A stretch of DNA of 64,000 nucleotides. Origin: Ostreococcus mediterraneus. Its lineage: Eukaryota; Chlorophyta; Mamiellophyceae; Mamiellales; Bathycoccaceae. Each line of letters begins with the position of its first letter. Positions within the stretch are counted from its first letter, which is position 1. Made by a program: the position numbers and the translations under genes. The DNA lies in the NCBI GenBank assembly GCA_012295225.1, contig WMKK01000018.1:224898-288897 (forward strand), written 5' to 3'. Shown here piece after piece: positions 1-10,074 of this stretch. The notes under the pieces were generated by a model, which had not been told where the DNA came from, did not search any database, and saw only the letters and a list, made by a program, of their open reading frames with translations.

Positions 1-635
1 TTTGGCACATGCACATTTATGGCGAGGGTAACCGTTACAAATATTATTTCGTCTGGCTCATGGCGGATTTTGCGTGCACCGTCGCCGGTATTGGATTTAG
101 CGGATACGACGCCAAGGGCCAACCTACGTTTGAGACGGCAACAAATATCCATCCACTAGGAGTTACGAAAGCTGTCACACTCAATTCCATTCCTTTGCAC
201 TGGAACATCCAAACTGGTATGTGGTTACGCAACTACGTCTACGACCGCGTCACACCAGCGGGCGCAAAGCCAGGGTTGACGCAACTTTTGATCACGCAAA
301 TCGTCTCTGGCGTGTGGCACGGCTTATACGCAGGATACTGGTTTTTCTTTGTCTCCAGTGCGTTCGCCGTGAACGCTGGGCGATTGATTTACCGCTTACA
401 AGTGCACCGCGTGCCCAAACAATTCCACAACTTCGTCAACGTCCCGCATTGGTTCGTCACGCAGTTCGGGCTCAACTACTTGTGCGCAGCATTCATCTTA
501 ATCGACTATAAGGAATGTCTCACCGCATGGGGGTCGGTATATTACTGGGCGCACTGGGCTTTGGCGTTCATGATTATCATCGGTTCCGCGTTTGCGCCAA
601 AGCCAAAACCAAAAGCCGCGACGAAGATTGAATAG
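1..635 (+). CDS. MBOAT lysophospholipid acyltransferase, C-terminal part (5' end outside window)
   Basis: This is the 3' part of a membrane-bound O-acyltransferase of the plant LPLAT/ALE1 type, which re-acylates lysophospholipids with acyl-CoA in the ER. The frame is already open at the window edge (Trp-His precede the first Met at 9), so that Met is internal. Seen: the family pattern YKYYFVWLMADFACTV..GFSGYD, then NIQTGMWLRNYVYDR, then the catalytic-histidine motif VWHGLYAGYWFFFV, several hydrophobic segments and a lysine-rich tail (PKPKPKAATK) typical of ER membrane proteins. The order and spacing match the C-terminal half of Arabidopsis LPLAT1/2. About 210 residues are visible, so more than half of the protein lies upstream of the window. 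Confidence 0.9.
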   Translation, partial: WHMHIYGEGNRYKYYFVWLMADFACTVAGIGFSGYDAKGQPTFETATNIHPLGVTKAVTLNSIPLHWNIQTGMWLRNYVYDRVTPAGAKPGLTQLLITQIVSGVWHGLYAGYWFFFVSSAFAVNAGRLIYRLQVHRVPKQFHNFVNVPHWFVTQFGLNYLCAAFILIDYKECLTAWGSVYYWAHWALAFMIIIGSAFAPKPKPKAATKIE

Positions 636-837
636 GCAAACGCACAGCGCGTCTCGCATTTAATTAAAAGTACAACATCACCAACGTCAAACGATCACTG
701 TGCGCGCGCGCGCACCAATCAATCGAACGATCGACACACACCTCAATGCGCCCGCGCGAAACGCGCGCGCCCGAAACGCTTTCGGCTCAAAAAAAATCCA
801 AAAAACCCCAACCGCCACTTCCCGACGCCGAAGCTCG

Positions 838-1098
838 ATGTCCAGCTCGTTCTTCTCGCGCGTCGGCGCGCTCAAGCTCAAAGAATTCCCGGAATTCGTG
901 CGCAAGACGGCGACGGAGTACGATTACCGCGGTCGCGCGGCGACGTTTGCGAGCGAATACAAGACGAAATACATCGATACGGGCAGCGTCACGCCCCTTT
1001 GGCACTTCATGACGGGCGTGTTCGGCGTGGCGTACATCACGGTATGGCCCACGGAGTATCGTCACATGATGGCTGAGCGCCGGGGCGGACACCATTGA
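838..1098 (+). CDS. Small mitochondrial protein, possible ATP synthase accessory subunit (plant ATP17/Fb15-like)
   Basis: A protein of 86 residues starting at the ATG at 838. The frame is open further upstream, but that part is low-complexity Arg/Ala. Seen: a short amphipathic N terminus (SSFFSRVGALKLKEF), a basic-aromatic middle and one hydrophobic segment (LWHFMTGVFGVAYITVW) ending in PTEYRHMMAE. The combination Y(I/M)xTGS(V/I)TP, one membrane span, then PTEYRH resembles my memory of a small plant mitochondrial protein (Fb15, reported in the ATP synthase complex). That identification is from memory. The membrane topology and gene reality are better supported than the function. Confidence 0.6.
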   Translation: MSSSFFSRVGALKLKEFPEFVRKTATEYDYRGRAATFASEYKTKYIDTGSVTPLWHFMTGVFGVAYITVWPTEYRHMMAERRGGHH

Positions 1099-1130
1099 GA
1101 AAATAGCGGGGCGTGAGGGCGCGGGGCGCG

Positions 1131-1170
1131 CGATCGATCGGACGCGATCGATCGATCGATCGAGCGATCG
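1131..1170. repeat. GATC/CGAT-rich simple repeat
   Basis: A short tract made mostly of overlapping CGAT/GATC units lies in the 262-bp convergent gap between the small mitochondrial protein (ends 1098) and EMC8/9 (ends 1361). Nothing else is evident in this gap. It is probably 3' UTR or terminator sequence. Confidence 0.6.
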
Positions 1171-1360
1171 GGCGCGGGACAGCTCCAAAACAGTGTACTT
1201 AGTAGATGATGCGATAGATTCGTGCGCGATGCGCGCGCGAGATTTTAATGTTTGATTTGTGTTCGATGATTTCTACACGCGCGCGCTGCGCGCACTGCTG
1301 TACTATGTTTGACGCGACGCCGCGTACGCTATTATCGCGCGTCTTCGCGAGAGAGGTTGA

Positions 1361-1954
1361 TTACGACGCCACGACGAACGCGGTGTTTCGCCAATCCTTT
1401 GCCAACTCGTCAAAATGATCGTCAAAATCAACGATATCTACGTTGTCGTCGCCGCGCACGAATGCGCGCACGCGAGCGCGCACCGCGTTCGCCTTCGTAA
1501 CCTCGAACCGCCGACCGTCGTCCCCGCCAGCCGACGTAAACGCCTCCTCTGTCGCCCCCGACGCGAACGCCTCTAAATCCACCCCACGCATCACCACTAA
1601 AAACGCACTCGCATATTGTGTCTTCAACGTCTGTGCGACGCTCTCCATCATCGGCGTCGTCGCCGCGTCCTCGCGTCTCGCCGGAGCGTAGTACGCGCCC
1701 ACCACGCGTTTCCCATGCGCCTTGGCGTGCGCCTCCACCTGCTCGAGCGCAATCTCAAAGTACGGCGACGTCGTACAATCACCGTGGAACAGCGGCACGC
1801 AGTCCGTGACGGCGGTCGACGTCGACATCGAGCTTACAGCGGCATCAGAAGGCGCACCGATGAAGACGCCACAACACGCCCGGCTGGGCGTCTTTAACGC
1901 GTGCGCGATCGCCTTGGACGTCGCGAGCGCATCGAACGTGACGATCGTCGACAT
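1361..1954 (-). CDS. EMC8/9: ER membrane protein complex subunit 8/9
   Basis: A 197-residue protein of the UPF0172 family, a cytosolic subunit of the ER membrane protein complex that inserts transmembrane proteins. Seen: a pseudo-MPN fold pattern with TDCVPLFHGDCTTSPYFEIA (family: DCIPLFH...L.P.LE.AL), then a GAYYAPARREDA equivalent of the family's GYYQANER, and at the end VDIVDFDDHFDELAKDWRN, matching the family's LVDFDNHLDDI..DW. The start was chosen at the Met before STIVTFDALATSKAIAHAL, because the 25 residues upstream are Arg-rich and not family-like. It is divergent from CCDC93, with 75 bp between the starts. Confidence 0.9.
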   Translation of the reverse strand: MSTIVTFDALATSKAIAHALKTPSRACCGVFIGAPSDAAVSSMSTSTAVTDCVPLFHGDCTTSPYFEIALEQVEAHAKAHGKRVVGAYYAPARREDAATTPMMESVAQTLKTQYASAFLVVMRGVDLEAFASGATEEAFTSAGGDDGRRFEVTKANAVRARVRAFVRGDDNVDIVDFDDHFDELAKDWRNTAFVVAS

Positions 1955-2029
1955 TGCGTGCGACTGCGGCGAACGAACGCACGGCCAGACGCGCGTGCGC
2001 GCGCGGTGTTGTGACGCGCGAACGCACAA

Positions 2030-4027
2030 TTGAATTCAAGTGAAATTCAGTTGTACACCATCATGCGCGCCGGAGCGGAAGATGCCTCGATCGCCGCCTC
2101 GCGCGTCGAAGCGCAATCGCGACTAGATGAAATTGTCGAGCTTTTTGTCGCCGGTGGGTATTACCGCGCGCGGTTTACGAGCGTGAATGACTTCGATCGC
2201 GTGCTCGGGGCGTTGTGCTGGGGCGTGGCGTCGTGCAAGGGTGAGCTCGATTTCGGCGACTTGACGTTCGAGGAGACGGCAAAGATGGGGGCGAAAATTA
2301 AATTGTGCGAATTTGTAGAGGATGCGTTGCGCAAGATGCGGTGTCCGTATGATTTGCGCGCGCATCAGGTCACCGGGTTGGATTACGACGCGATTTTCCC
2401 AGTCACGCAATGGATTGTGAAAAAAGTCATGGCGACGAGAGAAGAGTTTGGTGATCGCATGCGTGCTTATTCGAGATTTATCTACGCTCGTGCGCTTAGA
2501 TACAAGGTTTTAGATGACGCGGAGGCGATGGCAAATTCGAGATGTTCGACGGCGCGCCGCGAGCTGCGCGAGGACTACGGAGCGAAACGAGTGTTTCGTC
2601 GCGCCGCTGGACGCGTACCGCCGATGGAGAATCCCTCGCGCTGGGCAAAGTCGGTGATGATGGAGTATGGCCATAAACTTGCTGGTTTGGAAGCGTTCGC
2701 GAGCGCGGCGACGGCAGTTTTGGCGGCGTCTCGATGGAAACGCAAGACAAAGGCGTCGAAAGCGGCTGGGACGTTGCGAGGGAAAAGTACGGGTACCGCG
2801 GATGGCGAAGGTGGAATCGCGGCGTTGGTTAGTAAAGTTAACGCGCTCGCCGTGCACGCACCAGGAGAAGATGACGAGAATGATGACGATGATGAGAATG
2901 ACGACGCGGCGGCGAGCGAATTGAGTGCGTTGCGGGATTTGGAATCCGAGCTCGCCTTGGTTGATGGTTCGGACACCCTCACGAACGCCATGGCGTCATC
3001 GATTTTAGGATTGAGTGGAGCGGAAATTTTAGCTGCCGCAGAAAAGTTTGGTGACGACGTTCCCTTGGGTGGTGCGGTCGGTAAGATGCTCGCCGTGGAG
3101 CGCAAAATCGCCGCGCTCGAACGCAAGCTTGCGGTAGAATCCGCACTGGCTGACGACGCACGCGCGCGTGGCGACGCCGCACACGCGGAAGTCGAAGCTG
3201 CAATCGCAGAACTTGAAAAGGTGACGGCATATAACGAAAAGTGCGTCGATGAAACGCAGAAATTGAAGGATGCGGTGCAGGACGAGAAGCAGCGCGAAGC
3301 CGTGGCGCGCATCATGGGCTTAATTCAGCGCGCATCCAACACCAAAGTGGATGAAAAATCATTCAAAGCGGAGTGTAAAACGCGTATGGCTGAGCTCAAG
3401 GAACAAATTGAGAATGGTGGCGAGCATACGCTGAGTGCGGAGGAACGCGCGCAGATCGATGACGTCGCCGCCACGCACGCGCGAGAACGCGAAAAGTTTG
3501 AAGGCGAACGCGCCATGCTGAGCAAGCGCAGTCGCGCGGTGGCACTTCTCGGTCGCAAATTAGACGACATTCCAACGCGTCCTGAGTTGATTCAGTACGA
3601 ACGTCGCTTTGCCGAGCTGTACGACACCGTGCAAGGTAAATTAAAGGAGACGAAGACGTATTTTGCGGCGTACAACGTCCTCGCCGACACGAAAAAGTAC
3701 CTTCAAAAAGAAATCTCTCTCCTGAACTCCTTGCAATCGCAAGTGCAGCCCGCGATGGAGAGTGTGTCAGGGAAATCATCCCTCGTAAGCGCGTTGGCGT
3801 CCATCCAAGACGGCGTCGTGGCGAACATTAAGCGCGTCGACGAAAAGCTCAAATCCGAGCAAGCCGCCGTGGATACCATCCGCGACGAATACGTCGAAGC
3901 CCAGCGCCAACACCGTCAGTATTTATCCCTCGTCAAGCAGTTCAAAGACGCGTGCGCGCGCGAGGAAGAACTCCGCTCAAAGATTACCGCCGCGCGCTCG
4001 AGCGTCTCGAGCGCCGCCCGCGCCTAG
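2030..4027 (+). CDS. CCDC93: CCDC93 homologue (CCC complex subunit)
   Basis: A 665-residue protein. Residues about 25-150 match the N-terminal calponin-homology-like domain of CCDC93: LFVAGGYYRARF, FDRVLGALCWGV, KMRCPYDLRAHQVTGLDYDAIFP and VTQWIVKK align in order with the family. From about 340 to the end it is almost continuous charged coiled coil. CCDC93 works with CCDC22 and COMMD proteins (the CCC complex) alongside Retriever and WASH in endosomal cargo recycling. A Met at codon 12 (2063) is an equally good start. An acidic stretch (EDDENDDDDENDD) sits near residue 285. A WASH subunit is encoded at 30.9 kb in this window. Confidence 0.88.
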   Translation: MNSSEIQLYTIMRAGAEDASIAASRVEAQSRLDEIVELFVAGGYYRARFTSVNDFDRVLGALCWGVASCKGELDFGDLTFEETAKMGAKIKLCEFVEDALRKMRCPYDLRAHQVTGLDYDAIFPVTQWIVKKVMATREEFGDRMRAYSRFIYARALRYKVLDDAEAMANSRCSTARRELREDYGAKRVFRRAAGRVPPMENPSRWAKSVMMEYGHKLAGLEAFASAATAVLAASRWKRKTKASKAAGTLRGKSTGTADGEGGIAALVSKVNALAVHAPGEDDENDDDDENDDAAASELSALRDLESELALVDGSDTLTNAMASSILGLSGAEILAAAEKFGDDVPLGGAVGKMLAVERKIAALERKLAVESALADDARARGDAAHAEVEAAIAELEKVTAYNEKCVDETQKLKDAVQDEKQREAVARIMGLIQRASNTKVDEKSFKAECKTRMAELKEQIENGGEHTLSAEERAQIDDVAATHAREREKFEGERAMLSKRSRAVALLGRKLDDIPTRPELIQYERRFAELYDTVQGKLKETKTYFAAYNVLADTKKYLQKEISLLNSLQSQVQPAMESVSGKSSLVSALASIQDGVVANIKRVDEKLKSEQAAVDTIRDEYVEAQRQHRQYLSLVKQFKDACAREEELRSKITAARSSVSSAARA

Positions 4028-4248
4028 CCCGTAGCCACCGCATCGACATTGTATCATACACCACACACCCACGCGCGAACCATCGCACATCACTCCCATC
4101 ACCTGTCGCCCGCGCGTGCCGTCGCCCCCACCGCGCCCTGTGGCGGCGCCTACGAGCACACATTACCCAAACGCCGCCGCTCGCCGCTCGACGCTATCCA
4201 AACGCCACCCTCCGCGCTCCTGGCTCACCCTTCATTCTCGCGCGCGCC

Positions 4249-4734
4249 ATGTCCACGGTCGCCGCGTTCGCCGCCATCACGCGCATCACGCCTGCGTCAT
4301 CCACGACATCGCGTCCGAACGCCCACGCGCGCCGCCCCACGCGCGTGCGCGCCGCGAAAGATGACGATTCGATCGAAGCGCTCGAGTCTCGCCTCAAAAC
4401 CAAACGCGCGGCGAGCGCGGCGGCGCCCAAGCGCGACGGCGCGCCGGTGCGGGCGAATCCATCGGGGAACCCGGCGTTTGGGTACCTCGACACCGCGGCG
4501 AAGCGTAACCGCGTGCGCGCGGGGGCGAATGGGTCGTTGGCGCTGTGGGAGGGTGACCCCGAGCGCTGGGACGCGATGTCGGCGTCTGAACGCGCGTGGG
4601 TGTGCTGGACGGGCGAGAAAGGGTGGATGTATTGGATGAATCAGGCGTCGTTATATGGTGCGGGTGGGTTGGCGTTTTTTTGGGTGGTGTTTCGATTCGT
4701 CGGGCCGGCGTTGGGGTTGTATCAGCTTCGATGA
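4249..4734 (+). CDS. Plastid-targeted single-span membrane protein, function unknown
   Basis: A 162-residue protein. The N terminus (MSTVAAFAAITRITPASSTT then Arg/Ala-rich to about residue 35) looks like a chloroplast transit peptide. A charged middle (DDDSIEALESRLKTKR) is followed by ALWEGDPERWDAMSASERAW and WMYWMNQASLYGAGG, and then one hydrophobic segment (LAFFWVVFRFVGPALGLY) close to the C terminus. I do not recognise the family. The W/Y-rich block before a C-terminal span suggests a small thylakoid or envelope protein. The start was chosen at the Met that opens the transit-like region, 221 bp after the CCDC93 stop. Confidence 0.65.
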   Translation: MSTVAAFAAITRITPASSTTSRPNAHARRPTRVRAAKDDDSIEALESRLKTKRAASAAAPKRDGAPVRANPSGNPAFGYLDTAAKRNRVRAGANGSLALWEGDPERWDAMSASERAWVCWTGEKGWMYWMNQASLYGAGGLAFFWVVFRFVGPALGLYQLR

Positions 4735-4838
4735 CGGCGCGAACGGATGGACGCCGTCTCGAGGCGGCGTTTACTTTAGAGGACATTATTTTAATACCGT
4801 ACACATACTGTACTAGTTGAATGATTTTACACGCTACG

Positions 4839-5988
4839 CTAGGAAGTGGTACAAGAGTCTGGCGTCCAGGGTGCGATCGCGCCGCGGGTCCATGTGGCGA
4901 CGCACTGCCCTGGGGCGAGCACCGGGACGCCGAAGAACTCGTCGGCGGCGAAGACGACGTCGTGCGTCTCCAACTCCAATTTTGACACTGGAAACAATCG
5001 CCTCGGATCCCAAATCAGCGTTTCATGCGCCGTCGATGCGAGTTTTGACTTTTTATGTAACGTCCCGTTCGCAGCAACGGCGGATAATGCAGTCAAGTAG
5101 CTCGGAGTGAGCCCGCTTTCGCCGTCGCGGTTTCTCGCCGAGGCAAACTGCGGCCTCGACGCGCTGCTCAAAAAATCCCCACACGCCACGGTGTGCACCC
5201 CACGATCGCGCGCGAGCTTCAAACCACGCGCCAGTCTTTCGTCACGCGACACGACAATCACCGTCCACATCGATGGGTCGGGTTCGTCGCGCGCCAACGC
5301 GTACACGTCGCTTATTAAACGCTCGTCGGCTGAATCCGTCGCCGAATTCGTCTCCACGACGCACACATTCGCACGCTCGAGACGCTCGCGCAGCCCGTGA
5401 CGCGCAATCGTCGACTCATTCGCATACGCACGGATCGAAATGCGCTCCCTCGAGGCGTATTTCGCCCCGATGGCGGCGATTCGCGCGCACCAAAGTCCCT
5501 GCGCGAATGAAAAAGCAACCGAAAAAGCGTCAGCTCGCCGCGAAAAAGCTCCCACGCCATGCCCACCGCCATGCGCGCACAACACAAAAAAAAAGCAAAA
5601 AAAAACAAAAACATAAACGCATAAATGTCGTCCCCGCACGACGACGCGCGTGGTGGGGCATCACCGACGCACAGAGTTCGCGCGCGAGGGACTCGAGTTG
5701 TTCTAGCCCAGCCGTTTAACTCGCGGTCCACGTGTGTTCGAACGTAGAGCTGGTAAGCTGGGCGCGACGACGACGACGACGAGACGCTCAAACATACGGA
5801 CGAACACTTCGCGACGCACGCACCTCGCATCGATCCTGCGGGCGCACGTTATCGACATCCCAATAAATTATCGCAGACTTACTGGCGGCGCGGGTTTGGA
5901 CGCCCGCACGGCGTCGACGGGGCGCGCGCGGCGCGCGGGCGGGCGCGGATGACGACGGGTGTGTCGGTGTCGTTCGCGCGGCGCGCAT
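4839..5988 (-). CDS. NYN-domain (PIN-like) putative ribonuclease, two exons, plastid-targeted
   Basis: Exons on the minus strand are 5824-5988 and 4839-5498, joined in phase 0 to give 274 residues. Exon 1 encodes an Arg/Pro/Ala-rich transit-like leader and then SAIIYWDVDNVRPQ, the first strand of an NYN domain with its Asp residues (limkain-b1/MARF1-like). Exon 2 continues with the helix (GLWCARIAAIGAKYA), a second strand ending RAYANES, then NSATDSADERLISDVYALA and WTVIVVSRDERLARGL, which supply the later acidic residues. Neither exon alone contains a complete domain, while the join gives an uninterrupted one. The family is RNase H-fold nucleases acting on RNA. The plastid location is inferred from the leader only. 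Confidence 0.8.
5499..5823 (-). other. Intron of the NYN-domain gene (325 nt)
   Basis: Donor GTGCGT follows a GAG codon; the acceptor is CGCAG. A CTGAC branch-point-like motif lies at 5529-5533, about 30 nt before the acceptor, followed by a T-rich tract. Splicing restores a continuous NYN domain in phase 0. Confidence 0.8.
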
Positions 5989-6190
5989 GCTCGGCGGTGG
6001 CGATCGAGGGCGGAGGTGGAGCTGGGACGCGAGAGGTGGACGTTTGACCCCGCGACGTCGAGCGCGTCGCGTTGTGACGCGTGATGCGCGGGACATTCGA
6101 TGCATACGTCGCGCACGACGGTAGAACGTGAGCAATAGTGCAGATATGTGTATGAAAGTAGTGTCTACGCGTCGTGCGGGGTCGGCGTTG

Positions 6191-7492
6191 TTATTGCGCG
6201 GCGGACATGTCTTGCGGTTTTTCCCACTGCGAGGCGCCGGTGAGCGTATTGTAATAGTACGTGTTGCCTTTACCGTCGTCCACGGCGCGCCAAATCGCGG
6301 GTGGGTTGGCGTATTGGTATTGCCCAACCGGAGCGGCGTACATGTGCGCTGGGTGGGCGTACATGGCGGCGGCGGCGGCGTACGGCTGCTGCGCGTAGCC
6401 CCATCCAACCTGTTGCTGCGGCGCCGCGCCGTACGCGCCTTGCCCAGCGAAGCCCGAGCCACCGCGTGCGTACTCGTTAAATATCGCCGTCGACCCGCCG
6501 TCAATGATTTCTTGTACCACTTGCACGCACGCCGCGACGCACGCCTCGGAACCTGCCATGACGACTTGACACGGCTGTCGCGTCTGGTCGATTTGCAGCT
6601 TGGCTCCGGTGGCCATTTGAATCCCGCGAATCGTCTCCCCGCCGCGTCCGATCAATTTTCCCACCGCTTCCTTCGGGCACTCCAACAGCTTGGAAATCTG
6701 CCCCGGCGCAATCAATAACCCGCTCCCTGGGCCGGTGCCTAGGAGGAGATTTTCTACTAAATTCGCCGCCATTTCGACGCACTTGGTGGCGCCGGAAATG
6801 TTAATCTTTCGCGGCTCGCCTTCGACGACATTCTGATCAATCGCCACGTGCGCGCCCGATTGCGCCTGTAAACCCTTGATGGTTTCTCCACCTTTACCTA
6901 TGATTCGCCCAACCATGCTCTGCGGGCAATCGATAGAACGGGTGACGATGGCGTTTTCGCGCGCTTCTTCTTCAGCGCGTCGGCGTTCGGCGAGACGCGC
7001 GGCTTCAATTTCCTCCTCACTCGGCCCGCGTGCGGCGGCGTTACGCGCGGCGACCACGGCTGGGTCTTCACCCACTATTTCTTCGTCCGTGCCCGTCGCG
7101 TTTTGGTCGAATGGTTCGCCCTCGGCGTCGGCGTCGACGTTCGCGTCGGCTTGGGCTCGACCGCCGTCGGGCGACGTCTCGGCGACGTCACCCTTGACGC
7201 GCTTCTGTGCGCGCGCATCGCTCGCTTCATCGCGCGCATCGCGCGCAACGCGCACCCCAGCGTCGTTTGCGCGCTCGTCGTCGTCGTCGCGTGCGTGCGC
7301 GGCGTCGCCATTCGCTCGAACGCCATCGCAAGCTCCACAATCATCATCTCCAGCTCCACCAACTCTTTCGTCGTCTTCTACGTCATCGTGCGCGCGTTTC
7401 GACGCGCTCCGCGTCGCGACGTCATCTGTGTCATCGCGTTCTGCATGTGCGTCGCGCGCAGCGTCGCTCGACGCGCGCGTGGGTGACCCCAT
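6191..7492 (-). CDS. KH-KH-WW RNA-binding protein
   Basis: A 433-residue protein from the Met at 7492; an upstream Met at 7525 would overlap the neighbouring gene's 5' region. The first 180 residues or so are acidic and low-complexity. Two KH domains follow, each with its GxxG loop: VGRIIGKGGETIKGLQ and VGKLIGRGGETIRGIQ. A Gln/Ala/Tyr-rich stretch leads to a C-terminal WW domain (IWRAVDDGKGNTYYYNTLTG, then W-E-K-P). KH domains bind single-stranded RNA and WW domains bind proline-rich partners, a pairing typical of splicing or mRNA-fate factors such as FUBP-like proteins. It is divergent from the FG-GAP protein gene, with 89 bp between the preferred starts. Confidence 0.88.
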   Translation of the reverse strand: MGSPTRASSDAARDAHAERDDTDDVATRSASKRAHDDVEDDERVGGAGDDDCGACDGVRANGDAAHARDDDDERANDAGVRVARDARDEASDARAQKRVKGDVAETSPDGGRAQADANVDADAEGEPFDQNATGTDEEIVGEDPAVVAARNAAARGPSEEEIEAARLAERRRAEEEARENAIVTRSIDCPQSMVGRIIGKGGETIKGLQAQSGAHVAIDQNVVEGEPRKINISGATKCVEMAANLVENLLLGTGPGSGLLIAPGQISKLLECPKEAVGKLIGRGGETIRGIQMATGAKLQIDQTRQPCQVVMAGSEACVAACVQVVQEIIDGGSTAIFNEYARGGSGFAGQGAYGAAPQQQVGWGYAQQPYAAAAAMYAHPAHMYAAPVGQYQYANPPAIWRAVDDGKGNTYYYNTLTGASQWEKPQDMSAAQ

Positions 7493-7581
7493 GGCGTGCG
7501 ATGTAATGCCGTTAATCTTTGTCAAAAATCAAAACCGTCACAGTCTCGCACGCGTCACCGCCGTGGCGCGGCGCGGCGCGC

Positions 7582-9915
7582 ATGCCAACCGCGAGAGATG
7601 CATGCGTGGTGCTCATCGCCGTCGCGTGCGCGGCGCTCAGCGCGCACGGTGGCGGTAAGGTGCGCTTTGAGCCGTGGCTGCGACTCGATGCGATGCACCC
7701 CAACGCCGCGAGCTCATCGTCCGCAAGCGTCGCCTACGCCGCGCCCGACGCCCAGTTCGCGGTCATCGATACGCCGTTTGGTGATGCACGCGTGGCGTAC
7801 GTCGCCGCGCGCGAAGGCGGGCGCGCGCTGGAGATGATGGCGCTCAAAGATGTTCAAGGCGCGCGTCGGCGTCGTCGCGCGTCGGCTCGAGGCGATCCGT
7901 ACGCGTGGCTCATGGCGCAATCTCCGGGCGCAGCCGTCGTGGACACTCGAGATGATGACGATGATGACGAATATCACCGCGCGATGGTGCGCGGTGCGCG
8001 CGCGCGCGCGAATGGTCATGAGATGGATGGGTTTGCTGAGGCGCCGCGTGAGCGCCGAAGAGCCGACGTCGCGCCCGAATGGTTTAATGATGCCAAAACG
8101 AGCGCCGATGTGCGTGGCGTCGATGCGAGCGATGTAGGCATCGCACGCATTGCGTATGGGTACGTCGGTGTGAATCGTACGCGGGAGGTGGTGGTGGTGG
8201 TGACGCGGGATTTACGCGTGATGTGTTTCGACGCGAGGACGTTGCGCTCGATGTGGCGAGCCGACGTCGACGCGGGGAATACCCCATCATCGAGGCGACG
8301 CGCGCGCGTGCGCGTGGTGGAGGTGTCAATTGCGATTACTGATGCGTCGGTGTTTGAAGATGATGTGGGGATGGTGATTGTGGGTGCTCGTGTGGAGCGG
8401 CGGATATCGGCTGAGGCGTCGAGTCGTAGGACTAGTAAAAACGGCGCCGAAGGCGCGGGCGATAATGATGACGACGGCGACGCCGCTGGCGCCGACGACG
8501 ACGATGTGAGTGGGGAATTTACGTATTACGCGCTAGACGGCGCATCTGGCGAGCGACGATGGACTGAGACGGACGATGACGGGTCCATATTTCATCGACG
8601 CGCGCGCGGTCGACTGAGCCTGCCGACGATTGACCACGACGAGGCGCCCGATGATTACACCGAACGCGCCTGTCGCGAGTTCAAATCGAGCTTCGTAAGC
8701 GATGGATTACCGCACCAATGGAGAGGCGCGAGCGACACGAAGATGCGGCTGGCACACTTTAGACGGAATAATAACCACGAGGCGCGAGGCGCGGCGGCAA
8801 AGCTTCGACGTCAGAAGAAAACAATGTCGTCTTCGACGGTGATGAAGGATGGCGTAGCGCTCCCGAATGGCTTAGCACGTTTCTTAGGACGGACTGTGGA
8901 GAAATTGCACGGCGCACCAAAGACGGCGGCGCCTCGGGTGCATTCGCGTGTACGAAAACAAGAACCACCGAATGTCGTTGTGTCGCATCACGCCGACGGC
9001 GTCGACGTTCTTCATTTATATTCTGGCAAGCAAATTTGCGCGATGGATCTCCCAAATCCCGGGCTACATGTAGATTTAGATGGTGATGGCATCGTTGACC
9101 ACGTAGAAGCGCACGGATGGAAATCGCGCGCGGCGAATACGCCACAATGCTGGGCCACGGTGACCGCCGGCGAGCCGCCAGCCGTGGCGAAGCGCGTGTT
9201 GAGCGCAACGATATGCCGAGGTGGGAGCGGTATGAGCGGGCACCGTGCGGCGATCGCAGCTGGTCACGATCATCGCGTCGTTGACGTCGTCCCGCCAGTG
9301 TCTCTGCGCCGTCTTCCAGAAACTGCCAACGAATTAGCGCGCCCGCTCGACGCGATGAGCCGCGACGCCATCTTCCTCAACAACCGCGGCGACTTGACGT
9401 GCTACGACGTGCGAGATGGCGCGCGAAGGCGGTGGCAATTACGCACACCCGCGGGTTGGGATAACGATGGCGTCGTTTCCCCATCGCTCACGGCGTTTTC
9501 GACCCGCGTCGGTGGCTACGTCGACTTGGCCGTCGCCGCGGGCGCGCGAAGCGTCTTCATCGTCGACGCCAAGGGTCGTCGCGCGGCGCCGACGATTGAA
9601 CTCACCACACCACCAGCGGCGCCGCTCATCGTCGCCGATGCCAACAGAGATGGTTTACACGACCTCGTCCTCCGCACGCAGTTTAGCACGTACGTATGGA
9701 TCCAAAAACCCAAGCATGGAAACTTGGCGTTTACGTTTCTGCTCGGATGTCTCACGCTCGTCGTCCTCGCGACGTTCGCGTATCAATTAAAAGAAGCGCA
9801 CGAAGACGCCAGCGCATACGGCGGCAAGCCACGCATCGTGCGAAGCACCGCGCTCGTGGGTGACGAAAGCGACGACGACCAGGACGACGCACACCGCAGC
9901 AGCGAGTCGGATTAG
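7582..9915 (+). CDS. FG-GAP repeat type I membrane protein, NERD1-like
   Basis: A 777-residue protein from the Met before PTARDACVVLIAVACAALSA, a clear signal peptide (in-frame codons upstream overlap the divergent KH gene). Seen: beta-propeller-like strands, two calcium-loop FG-GAP motifs (DLDGDGIVDHVEA and DANRDGLHDLVLR), and one membrane span near the C terminus (LAFTFLLGCLTLVVLATFAYQL) with a short acidic cytosolic tail. This layout, including the second motif directly before the span, matches plant NERD1 (At3g51050), a Golgi/secretory FG-GAP protein linked to exocytosis and wall growth. Several Asp-rich low-complexity insertions are present between propeller blades. Confidence 0.8.
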   Translation: MPTARDACVVLIAVACAALSAHGGGKVRFEPWLRLDAMHPNAASSSSASVAYAAPDAQFAVIDTPFGDARVAYVAAREGGRALEMMALKDVQGARRRRRASARGDPYAWLMAQSPGAAVVDTRDDDDDDEYHRAMVRGARARANGHEMDGFAEAPRERRRADVAPEWFNDAKTSADVRGVDASDVGIARIAYGYVGVNRTREVVVVVTRDLRVMCFDARTLRSMWRADVDAGNTPSSRRRARVRVVEVSIAITDASVFEDDVGMVIVGARVERRISAEASSRRTSKNGAEGAGDNDDDGDAAGADDDDVSGEFTYYALDGASGERRWTETDDDGSIFHRRARGRLSLPTIDHDEAPDDYTERACREFKSSFVSDGLPHQWRGASDTKMRLAHFRRNNNHEARGAAAKLRRQKKTMSSSTVMKDGVALPNGLARFLGRTVEKLHGAPKTAAPRVHSRVRKQEPPNVVVSHHADGVDVLHLYSGKQICAMDLPNPGLHVDLDGDGIVDHVEAHGWKSRAANTPQCWATVTAGEPPAVAKRVLSATICRGGSGMSGHRAAIAAGHDHRVVDVVPPVSLRRLPETANELARPLDAMSRDAIFLNNRGDLTCYDVRDGARRRWQLRTPAGWDNDGVVSPSLTAFSTRVGGYVDLAVAAGARSVFIVDAKGRRAAPTIELTTPPAAPLIVADANRDGLHDLVLRTQFSTYVWIQKPKHGNLAFTFLLGCLTLVVLATFAYQLKEAHEDASAYGGKPRIVRSTALVGDESDDDQDDAHRSSESD

Positions 9916-10074
9916 AAGGCGCGCGAGACGTCCCGACGTCGCGTTCGGGACAACACCAAATTCGGATTGATTAATCAAATGTACTTGTTATTCGCCAGCC
10001 ACGGCGCGCTTTATTATCACAACCCGCTCGACACGTCGTCGAACGGTTTAAACTCTACTCGCTCTTTGGCGATT